Shown: one piece after another, positions 16,341-23,414 of the stretch
Position numbering within the stretch: the stretch's first letter is position 1
How the letters are laid out: each line of letters starts with the position of its first letter
Origin: an uncultured Naasia sp.
GTDB taxonomy: Bacteria > Actinomycetota > Actinomycetes > Actinomycetales > Microbacteriaceae
Assembly: GCA_913778905.1 (NCBI GenBank)
Contig: CAJYYA010000012.1
Location: 252,992-316,991 of the forward strand
Direction: 5' to 3'
DNA length: 64,000 nt
The notes under the pieces: generated by a model
What the model was told of the DNA's origin: nothing
The model's input: the letters and a program-made list of their open reading frames with translations, nothing else
Databases searched by the model: none
Program-made: the position numbers and the translations under genes

Positions 16341-17728
16341 GACCGACCCTCCCGCTGCGCTGCTCCACCGAGGCGCTCCGCGAGAGCGGCGGTGCGCTCG
16401 GCCAGCTCCCGGATCGACCGGGTCGGACCGCCGGGCATCGAGGTGGCGATCCGGTCCTGCAGCGGCGCGATCCAGGCATCGTCGAGCCGCGCCGAGCCGA
16501 GCAGTCCGCCGACCACGGAACCGACGGTGGCCCCGGCGGAATCGGTGTCCCAGCCGCCCGCCACCGCGAGCGCGACGGCCGAGGTGAAATCGTCGCCGTA
16601 GGCCTCGACGGCGCAGGCGATGAGCGCGGCGTTGTTCAACGTGTGCACCCAATGCAGGTGTCCGAGCGCGTCGTGCATTGCGTCGAGCGCGACTTCGGTC
16701 GTGGTCGTGCCCGCGGCGAGGGATCGACCGGTTTCGCGGCCGACGCGGATCGCGTCCGCGAGGCGCGACTCCGGCGGCACGACGGCGTCGGCCGCGTCGA
16801 GGGCCACCGGGCCCGACTCGACGACCAGAGAGGCGGCGCAGAGGGCCCCGGCCCACATCTCGCCGTAGACGCCGTTGCGGGTGTGGCTGAGGCGGGCGTC
16901 GACCCACGCCGAGCGGGCGGCGGCACGCACGTCCCCGGGGTGCACCCAGCCGTGCACATCGGCGCGGATGAGGGCGCCGATCCACTCCCGGAACGGGTTG
17001 AGGTGCCTCGCCGTCTCGGGTACGGGACGGGCGTCGAGGATGTTTCGATACGCGGCGCGCTCGGCCGTGAAGACCCGCCCCGCCGGCAGAGCCGCGAGCC
17101 ACGCCTCCGCGACGTCGTCACTCGTGAGGTCGTCCCCGTGGCGCTCGAGCAGATCGAGGGCGAGGATCGGGAAGTTGAGGTCGTCGTCCTCGGGCATACC
17201 GGCGATGTTCTCGACGAGCGAGGTCGGCGCCGAGCGACGGTTCCACGGCCAGCGGGTCGCGATCTCGGCCGGGAGCCCGATCGCGGTGAAGTAGGAGCGG
17301 ATCGGCCAGTTGCCGGTCGCGCGTGCGATCTCCTCGATCCCGGCACGCGGGATCTTCTCGACCGGCTTGCCGAGAAGGCAGCCCGCGGATCGACCGAGCC
17401 AGGCGCCGTGGATCCGATCGACGTCCACGCTGCGCGGGAGCGCGGGAGCCGACGGGAGGGTGGCGACGATCGCCTCCCACTCGTCCGGCTCGGTCGCGCT
17501 CGGTTCCTGCAGCGTCTGCAGCTCGCCGAGCACGCCGCGTGCGACAGCGCGCAACTCGGGCGACGCAGGCGTGGCGCTCGCACCCGACGGCGCGAGGAGC
17601 GTCGCGCCGCCCGCGTCTGCCCAGCGTCGCTCGATCTCCGCGATCCCCGCCTCGTCGGCACCCTGCTCGCGCAGGGCCGCGATCTCAGCGGGGACGAGGT
17701 CTTCCGGCTGAGCCCAGGTGAGTCTCAC
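16337..17728 (-). CDS. ADP-ribosylglycohydrolase (DraG/ARH)-fold enzyme, long form
   Basis: All-helical ARH-fold protein of 463 residues, with about 100 extra N-terminal residues compared with DraG. The fold signature is HGAWLGRSAGCLLGKPVE (from about 107), an acidic cluster DDDLNFPILA (181-190) in place of the classical TDDT, and the C-terminal metal motif GWDTDSAGATVGSVVGG near 408. The family removes ribosyl groups from proteins or small molecules using two metal ions, but many members in sugar operons have other N- or O-glycosidic substrates. Start GTG at 17728 overlaps the stop of a second ARH-fold gene. The two proteins share little beyond the fold motifs, so they probably act on different bonds. 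Confidence 0.85.
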   Translation of the reverse strand: MRLTWAQPEDLVPAEIAALREQGADEAGIAEIERRWADAGGATLLAPSGASATPASPELRAVARGVLGELQTLQEPSATEPDEWEAIVATLPSAPALPRSVDVDRIHGAWLGRSAGCLLGKPVEKIPRAGIEEIARATGNWPIRSYFTAIGLPAEIATRWPWNRRSAPTSLVENIAGMPEDDDLNFPILALDLLERHGDDLTSDDVAEAWLAALPAGRVFTAERAAYRNILDARPVPETARHLNPFREWIGALIRADVHGWVHPGDVRAAARSAWVDARLSHTRNGVYGEMWAGALCAASLVVESGPVALDAADAVVPPESRLADAIRVGRETGRSLAAGTTTTEVALDAMHDALGHLHWVHTLNNAALIACAVEAYGDDFTSAVALAVAGGWDTDSAGATVGSVVGGLLGSARLDDAWIAPLQDRIATSMPGGPTRSIRELAERTAALAERLGGAAQREGRS

Positions 17729-18894
17729 GCCGTGGCCCCGACGGCCAGCACGGCGTCGAGAGCGTCGAGACGCGCACGCGCCGCCTCCGCGTCGGCGCGC
17801 CCGATCTCGCGCACCACCGCGACCATCTCGTCGACGACCCCCTCGAGGTTCAGCCGGCTCGCGCGCGTGACCTCGTCGATCCACTCCGCGGGCACCGCGG
17901 CGGTGCCACCGAGACCGCCGCAGATCGCGCCCGCCATCGTGGCGATGGAGTCGGCGTCACGGCCGTAGTTGACGGCGTCGACGACGGCGGCGCGGAGGTC
18001 GCCGTCGTGGGCCACGACCAGACCGAGCGCGACCGGCAGCTCCTCGATCGACTTGGTGCGAGAGGGGAGGCGGGCGTCCATCGCGGGCTTGCGGTACTCA
18101 TCGCCGACGGTGTCGAATGGCGCCACAGCGGCGCGGAGGACGCGATTCAGCACGCGCGGGTCGTCCGCTCCCCCGCGGGCTCGGAAGGCGTCGACCGCAT
18201 CGAAGACCGCGGTTATGGCGGCGGCCGTGCCGTCGTGGGCGAGGTCGAGCACCGCGGCGCGGACATCGGCCACGCTCGCGCCGGGAGCCGATGCGGCAGC
18301 GACCGCGGCGGCGAACACGCCGGCCGCCTCGCGACCGTAGGACGACTGGTGCGCTCCTGCGAGATCGATGGCCTCGGCGTAGGCGCCGCGGGGATCGCCG
18401 ATGTTGACCAGGCCCACCGGGGCCATGTACATGGTCGCGCCGCAGTTGACGACGTTGCCGACGCCGGCCTCGCGGGGATCGGCATGCCCGTAGTGCAGCT
18501 TCATGACGAGCCACTTCTCCGCGAGGAACACCCGCTGGAGGATCAGGGCCTCGTCCTCCAGCTCCGGGATCCATCGACGCTCGCCGATCATGATGGGCAC
18601 GAGATCGCTCGCCACGTCGTAGGCGTCGAGGTGACGCCGCCTGGCCGAGTAGACCTCGATGAGCGCGTGGGTCATCAGAGTGTCGTCCGTGACGTGTCCG
18701 TCGCCCTTGTGGTACGGCGCGATGGGCCGGGCGGTCCGCCAGTCGGCGAGGAACGGGCCGACGATCCCCTGCACCCTGCCGCCGTGGCGCTCCTCGATCT
18801 GCTCGGGCGTCCAGCCCTCGGTCGCGCCTCCCAGCGCGTCACCGACCGCCGCTCCCGCCAGCACCGCCGCCACCCGATCGTGCAGCACGTCCAT
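17725..18894 (-). CDS. ADP-ribosylglycohydrolase (DraG/ARH)-fold enzyme, short form
   Basis: Second ARH-fold protein, 389 residues, with better preserved family motifs: LAGAAVGDALGGATEG at 12-27, TDDT at 69-72, and GRDADSIATMAGAICGG near 315, which together hold the binuclear metal centre. The ATG at 18894 is preferred to a GTG four codons earlier because that GTG lies in the GAGGGA ribosome-binding site. It follows the ABC binding-protein gene after a 76-bp gap holding a hairpin, and overlaps the next ARH gene by GTGA. Being in a sugar import operon, it likely cleaves a ribosyl- or other pentofuranosyl bond in an imported compound rather than protein ADP-ribosylation; that is inference. Confidence 0.87.
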   Translation of the reverse strand: MDVLHDRVAAVLAGAAVGDALGGATEGWTPEQIEERHGGRVQGIVGPFLADWRTARPIAPYHKGDGHVTDDTLMTHALIEVYSARRRHLDAYDVASDLVPIMIGERRWIPELEDEALILQRVFLAEKWLVMKLHYGHADPREAGVGNVVNCGATMYMAPVGLVNIGDPRGAYAEAIDLAGAHQSSYGREAAGVFAAAVAAASAPGASVADVRAAVLDLAHDGTAAAITAVFDAVDAFRARGGADDPRVLNRVLRAAVAPFDTVGDEYRKPAMDARLPSRTKSIEELPVALGLVVAHDGDLRAAVVDAVNYGRDADSIATMAGAICGGLGGTAAVPAEWIDEVTRASRLNLEGVVDEMVAVVREIGRADAEAARARLDALDAVLAVGATA

Positions 18895-18916
18895 GTGTTC
18901 CCTCACTTCGCATCCT

Positions 18917-18945
18917 GCGGGGCGGACGGGCTACGCCCGCCCCGC
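18917..18945 (-). promoter_or_regulatory. Intercistronic hairpin after the binding-protein gene
   Basis: A perfect 9-bp inverted repeat (18917-18925 and 18937-18945) lies between the binding-protein and ARH genes without a T-tract. Such hairpins often protect the 3' end of binding-protein mRNA and lower downstream expression. Confidence 0.5.
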
Positions 18946-18970
18946 GTCGTCATTCGGATCTCCGGCCGGC

Positions 18971-20263
18971 TCAGCCGTTGACGTCGGCCCAGCCGTCGGT
19001 CAGCTGCGTCGCGAGCTGGTCCTTCGAGATCTGGTCCGCCAGGTACTGCTGCAGGGCCGGGGTCGCGACGGTGTCCTTCCACTCCTGGTACTTCGAGACC
19101 TTGAGGAACGGCGGGCCCTCGAGACCTTCACCGGATGCGAGCACCTGCTTCCAGGCCTGATCATCGCCGGCGAGCTTCTCGACCGCGGCGCGGGCCTCAC
19201 CCGACGACGGGATGAGAGCGTCGGCGTAGGCGATCTTCGCGAGGTTGTCGCCGCTCATGAAGAAGTTCAGGAAGTCGGCCGACTCCTGCACGTGAGGCGA
19301 GTCGACGTTGATCGAGTAGGTCTGCGGATTGGCAGCCTGGACCGCTCCGGCCGTGCCGGCGATGGGAGGCAACGCGACCCAGTTCAGGCCCTCGGGGGCG
19401 TCCTTGGCCATGTTCGTGGCCTGGAACGAGCCCTGCACGGTCATGGCGACCTTGCCGCCGTAGAACGATGCGAGCACGTCCGACCCCGACTGCGTCAGCG
19501 ACGTCGGATCGATCGACTTGTCGGCGTAAGCCATGTCGTGGATGCGCCCGGGCACGGCGAGCTCGCCGTCGCCCACGTCGATCGACGCGTCGGCGCCACC
19601 GCCCTCGAAGAACCCGCCGTCGAAGCCGAGCGCCATGCTCATGACGGTCGCGGTGGGCGACTTGAGGCCCCAGCCGACGCCATAGTGCTCGGGCGTCGTC
19701 GTCGCCTTCGCGATCTCCTCGAACTGATCCCACGTCATCGAGTCGCCCGAGGGCACCTCGACGCCCGCCTGGGCGAGCAGGTCGGCGTTCGCGAACACCA
19801 TGTACGACTGCAGCGTCGACGGGTAGGCGATGATCTTGCCGTCCTGCGTGACCGAGTCCCAGATGCCCTGCGAGATGTCGCTCTTGAGGTCGGGCGCGAC
19901 GAGGTCGTTCAGGTCGGCGAGGTAGCCGTCCTGCGCGAACGACACGATCGAGCTGGCCTCGAAGTGGATGATGTCGGGCGCGGTGCCACCGGTGAACTGG
20001 GTGATCAGCTTGTCGTAGGCGCCGTCCCAGCCGCCCTGGACGATCGAGACCTGGACGTCGGGGTTGTCCGTGTTCCATTGGTCGACGATCTCCTTGACCG
20101 CCGCCTGCGTGGTGGGCTGGTCCGAGAGCGATTGGAACTCGAGGGTGATGGGGCCGTCGCCCTCGCCTCCGCCGCCGCTGGCGCTGCCCTGCTGGCAGCC
20201 CGCGAGGGCGAGAGCGGCGACGCCCGCGAGAGCGATGGCGCCGATGCCACGGAATCTCTTCAT
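18971..20263 (-). CDS. Sugar ABC transporter substrate-binding lipoprotein (second importer)
   Basis: MalE-type receptor of 430 residues. The signal segment ends in the lipobox LAGC with Cys23, so it is lipid-anchored outside the membrane. Body motifs such as GGTAPDIIHFEASSIVSFAQDGYLADL and VAMTVQGSFQATN are typical of family 1 sugar receptors. AAGGAAAGG precedes the ATG. The gene is the fourth in the nine-gene LacI operon, set off by 68 bp from the permease upstream and 76 bp from the ARH gene downstream. Substrate unknown. Confidence 0.92.
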   Translation of the reverse strand: MKRFRGIGAIALAGVAALALAGCQQGSASGGGGEGDGPITLEFQSLSDQPTTQAAVKEIVDQWNTDNPDVQVSIVQGGWDGAYDKLITQFTGGTAPDIIHFEASSIVSFAQDGYLADLNDLVAPDLKSDISQGIWDSVTQDGKIIAYPSTLQSYMVFANADLLAQAGVEVPSGDSMTWDQFEEIAKATTTPEHYGVGWGLKSPTATVMSMALGFDGGFFEGGGADASIDVGDGELAVPGRIHDMAYADKSIDPTSLTQSGSDVLASFYGGKVAMTVQGSFQATNMAKDAPEGLNWVALPPIAGTAGAVQAANPQTYSINVDSPHVQESADFLNFFMSGDNLAKIAYADALIPSSGEARAAVEKLAGDDQAWKQVLASGEGLEGPPFLKVSKYQEWKDTVATPALQQYLADQISKDQLATQLTDGWADVNG

Positions 20264-20331
20264 GTTGAGGCCTTTCCTTCTGCTGTGATGAACGGTCTGT
20301 GGTGGGTGGGTGTGCGGGTCGTGGGGAGGGC

Positions 20332-21171
20332 TCAGCCCTTGACGGCGCCGGCGAGCATGCCGCCGGTGAGCTTCTTCTGGAGGATCCCGAAGATGACGAG
20401 CGACGGGATGGTGGCGAGGATCGCGCCGGCCGCGAGCGGACCGAGCTGCGTCTGCCCCTCGGCGCCGAGGAACGAGCGCAGCGCGATCGGCAAGGTGTAG
20501 AGCTCGGGGCTCTGCAGCAGCACGAGCGCGAGGAAGAACTCGTTCCACGCCGAGACGAACGTGAACATGGCCGTCGCGACGAGGCCGGGCGCGAGCAGCG
20601 GGAGGATCACGGTCCGGAGAATCGTGAAGCGCCCCGCCCCGTCCATCTCGGCGGCCTCCTCGAGCTCCGGCGGGATCGCGGCGACGTAGCCCTGGAGCAT
20701 CCACAGCGTGAACGGCATCGTGAAGGTGACGTAGACGAGGATCAGGCCGAACAGGGTGTCATTCAGCTGCAGGCTCCGGAGCACCAGGAACAGCGGGATG
20801 ATGATGAGGATCGTCGGGAACACCTGGCTGATCAGGATCCAGACCGTGCCCGCGGCCCGGAGGCGCCCCTTCAGGCGGGCGAGCGCGTACGCCATGGGCA
20901 TGGAGAGCAGCACCGCGACGATCATCGTGACGATCGCGACGAGCATCGAGTTGCCGAACGCGGTCACGAGGTTCTGCCGATCGAGCGCATTCGCGTAATT
21001 GCTGAAGTCCCACTCGATCGGGATCAGGTTGACGCTGAGGGAGTTGAGCTCCCGCGACGACTTGAACGACGCCGAGAGCAGCCACAGCAGCGGGAATCCG
21101 AGGAAGACGAGGTAGGCGGCGAGCACCGCGTACATCAGGACCGTGGCGTACCGGGGGCGACGGGCGATCAT
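20332..21171 (-). CDS. Sugar ABC transporter permease, MalG type (second importer)
   Basis: Permease of 279 residues with six predicted membrane segments, EAA loop EEAAEMDGAGRF, and the GGMLAGAVKG C-terminus usual for MalG-type subunits. The ATG at 21171 overlaps the stop of the partner permease (ATGA). No ATPase gene is found in the operon. Confidence 0.92.
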   Translation of the reverse strand: MIARRPRYATVLMYAVLAAYLVFLGFPLLWLLSASFKSSRELNSLSVNLIPIEWDFSNYANALDRQNLVTAFGNSMLVAIVTMIVAVLLSMPMAYALARLKGRLRAAGTVWILISQVFPTILIIIPLFLVLRSLQLNDTLFGLILVYVTFTMPFTLWMLQGYVAAIPPELEEAAEMDGAGRFTILRTVILPLLAPGLVATAMFTFVSAWNEFFLALVLLQSPELYTLPIALRSFLGAEGQTQLGPLAAGAILATIPSLVIFGILQKKLTGGMLAGAVKG

Positions 21172-22115
21172 GCGCGCACCTTCCTGTTCTGCCGGAACTG
21201 GTTCACGAGATAGACGGACAGGATCACGAGGATCGCCAGCACCAGCACGTTGCCCATCGCGGAGGCGTACCCGATCTCGCGATTGCGGAAGGCCTCGAGG
21301 TAGGTGAAGAGCGGCGGGATCATCGTCTGACCGCCGGGGCCGCCCTCGGTGAGCACGTAGATGAGGCCGAAGGAATTGAACTGCCAGATGAAGTCGAGCG
21401 CGGTGACGGCGATGATGACGGGCCGCAGCGCCGGCAGGGTGACGTGCCAGAACCGGCGCACGGCTCCGGCGCCGTCGACCGCGGCGGCCTCGTGCTGCTC
21501 GGGCGCGATCGATTGCATCCCGGCGAGCAGGAGCACGGTGGTCTGCGGGATGCCGCTCCAGACGCCGACGACGATGACGGCGGGCAGGGCGGTCGAGAAG
21601 TCGCCCAGCCAGTTGACGCCGGGGATCCCGAAGAACTCGAGCGTGCCGTTGAGGGGCCCGGAGTTGGGGTTGTAGATCATCCGCCACACGATGGCGATCA
21701 CCACGGGCGGCATGGCCCACGGGATGAGGGCGAGGATGCGGGTCAGGCTCTTGAGCTTGAGGTCGCTGTTGAGCAGGAGCGCGAGACCCATGGCGCTGAT
21801 GAGCGTCAGCCCGGCGACGGAGCCGGCCCAGACGAGGCCGATCCCGAAGGACCCCCAGAATCGGGTGTCACCGCCGAGGGCTACGAAGTTGTCGAGGCCG
21901 ACGAAGTTCGTCTCGGCGTTGCGCGCGAGCGTCGCATCGGTGAACCCGAGCGCGACGCCGCTGATGAGCGGGATCGCCGAGAACACGATGATCGGCAGCA
22001 GGGCGGGGATCACCAGGGCGATGGCTTCCTTGCGCTGCGCCCGGACGCGCGCTCCGATGCGCTTGGCCGGCTTCTTCGACGGCGTCGGCGCGGCGGGGGT
22101 GTCGATGACGGTCAT
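21168..22115 (-). CDS. Sugar ABC transporter permease, MalF type (second importer)
   Basis: Permease of 315 residues. A Lys/Arg-rich cytoplasmic N-terminus precedes six predicted membrane segments and the EAA loop HEAAAVDGAGAVRRF. It overlaps the LacI gene upstream and the MalG-type gene downstream, each by 4 bp, so the three are translationally coupled. Residues matching GFTDATL and FVGLDNF are typical of the family. Confidence 0.92.
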   Translation of the reverse strand: MTVIDTPAAPTPSKKPAKRIGARVRAQRKEAIALVIPALLPIIVFSAIPLISGVALGFTDATLARNAETNFVGLDNFVALGGDTRFWGSFGIGLVWAGSVAGLTLISAMGLALLLNSDLKLKSLTRILALIPWAMPPVVIAIVWRMIYNPNSGPLNGTLEFFGIPGVNWLGDFSTALPAVIVVGVWSGIPQTTVLLLAGMQSIAPEQHEAAAVDGAGAVRRFWHVTLPALRPVIIAVTALDFIWQFNSFGLIYVLTEGGPGGQTMIPPLFTYLEAFRNREIGYASAMGNVLVLAILVILSVYLVNQFRQNRKVRA

Positions 22116-23173
22116 CCCGCTGTCCTCTCTTCCTCGTCGGTGGGGGTCGCGAGCGCGGCCGACCCGAGGGCGACGGGACGCTGCGGCACGGTGGAGCCCC
22201 GGACGACGAGCGACGGGGTGACCGTCAGCACGTGCGCGGGGCGGGAGGGATCGGCGATACGGGCGAGCAGCATCTCGGCGGCGGCTGCTCCACGGGCGTC
22301 GGCGCCGAGATCGACGCTCGTGAGGCCGGGACGCACGACGGCGGCGAGCTCGGTGTCGTCGATACCGGTGACGGCGACGTCGCTCGGGACCGAGAGACCG
22401 AGATCCTCTGCGGCGCGCAGCACGCCGAGTCCGATGAGGTCGTTGGCCGCGACGATCGCGTCGGGCCGATCGGCCGCGGTCAGCAAGGGCATCGCGGCTT
22501 CGTATCCGGCCGTGATCGTGAAGTCGGCGGCCTCGGCGAGGCGGCTGCGGACATCGGCGTGCATCGCGACGGCAGCGCGGAATCCCTCGAGACGCAGGGC
22601 GCCCGGAGTGGTGTCGGCGGGGCCATTGAGGAACGCGAGCGAGCGGCGTCCCTCGGCCGCGAGGTGCTCGACGACGAGGCGCATGGCGGTGCTCGAGTCG
22701 GCGCGGACCGCGTCGAAGCCGGCGGAGTCGGGCACACGGCCGAGGACGACGAAGGGGATGGGGGCGGCCTCGAGAGCCGCGATGAGGTCGTCCGTGACTC
22801 GCAGGGGCGACAGGATCATGCCGTCGACGAGACCGCGACTGAGGTCACGGACGACATCGACCGAGGACGACGCTGTCCCGGTCGACGAGATGATGAGCCG
22901 GTAGCCCGACGCCTGGACGACCCGCTCGATGGCGGACATGATCTCGACGTAGACGGGGTTGCCGATGTCGGCGACGGCGTAGCCGAGCTGCAGGGTCTTG
23001 CCGCGTTTGAGGGACTGGGCGGTGGCGTCGGCGACGTAGCCCAGCTCGCGCGCGGCCTGCATGACCTTCTCCACGGTCTCGGCGCTGGCGATCAGTCCGT
23101 TCAGAGCGCGGGACGCCGATGCGGTGGACACGCCGGCGCGCTCGGCGACCTGGACGATCGTGACACGCGCCAT
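22112..23173 (-). CDS. LacI-family repressor, first gene of the nine-gene operon
   Basis: Repressor of 353 residues with the N-terminal HTH VTIVQVAERAGVSTASASRALNG and hinge LGYVADATAQSLKRGKT, followed by a sugar-sensing domain (DAIVAANDLIGLGVLRAAEDLG, VAVTGIDDTELAAVVRPGLTSV). The start ATG at 23173 has GAAGGAGAG upstream. It is encoded at the head of the operon it must control, so it is autoregulated: two LacI operators lie 22 and 47 bp upstream. The divergent secreted GH43 gene shares the same intergenic region and may belong to the regulon. Confidence 0.93.
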   Translation of the reverse strand: MARVTIVQVAERAGVSTASASRALNGLIASAETVEKVMQAARELGYVADATAQSLKRGKTLQLGYAVADIGNPVYVEIMSAIERVVQASGYRLIISSTGTASSSVDVVRDLSRGLVDGMILSPLRVTDDLIAALEAAPIPFVVLGRVPDSAGFDAVRADSSTAMRLVVEHLAAEGRRSLAFLNGPADTTPGALRLEGFRAAVAMHADVRSRLAEAADFTITAGYEAAMPLLTAADRPDAIVAANDLIGLGVLRAAEDLGLSVPSDVAVTGIDDTELAAVVRPGLTSVDLGADARGAAAAEMLLARIADPSRPAHVLTVTPSLVVRGSTVPQRPVALGSAALATPTDEEERTAG

Positions 23174-23194
23174 GGGCTCTCCTTCGAGCGAGAC

Positions 23195-23208
23195 TGCAAA
23201 CGTTTACA
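23195..23208. promoter_or_regulatory. LacI operator 1
   Basis: TGCAAACGTTTACA, the classic LacI/GalR-family palindrome with a central CG, 22 bp before the repressor start codon. Confidence 0.85.
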
Positions 23209-23219
23209 GCAAGTGCTGA

Positions 23220-23233
23220 TGTAAACGTTTGCA
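23220..23233. promoter_or_regulatory. LacI operator 2
   Basis: TGTAAACGTTTGCA is the exact reverse complement of operator 1, with centres 25 bp apart. A TTGACT box on the minus strand at 23248-23253 lies just upstream and could be the -35 of the operon promoter. Confidence 0.85.
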
Positions 23234-23357
23234 CTCATGGCGTCGAGAGTCAAGCGATCCGCGACACCTCCCAGATCCACCTCGACCCACCGCACGCGCC
23301 GATCGGTTCGAACGCCCAGTCCGCACACGAGGGGTGCACAACGCCGCATCGATGAGC

Positions 23358-23376
23358 TAACCTCCGGTGTTACCGG
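23358..23376 (+). promoter_or_regulatory. Possible -10 and small palindrome before the GH43 gene
   Basis: TAACCT (23358-23363) is followed directly by CCGGTGTTACCGG (23364-23376), a 5-bp dyad at the expected start site. A 38-base leader with GAGGAAGAGG then leads to the ATG at 23415. Confidence 0.4.
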
Positions 23377-23414
23377 GAACATCCCGGCCGGTGTGCACTC
23401 GAGGAAGAGGATCC

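Noticed and set aside
13297..17968. Plus-strand frames of about 440-540 codons opposite the nine-gene operon
   Set aside because: Antisense shadows; the minus-strand genes are coupled by 4-bp overlaps and carry clear motifs.
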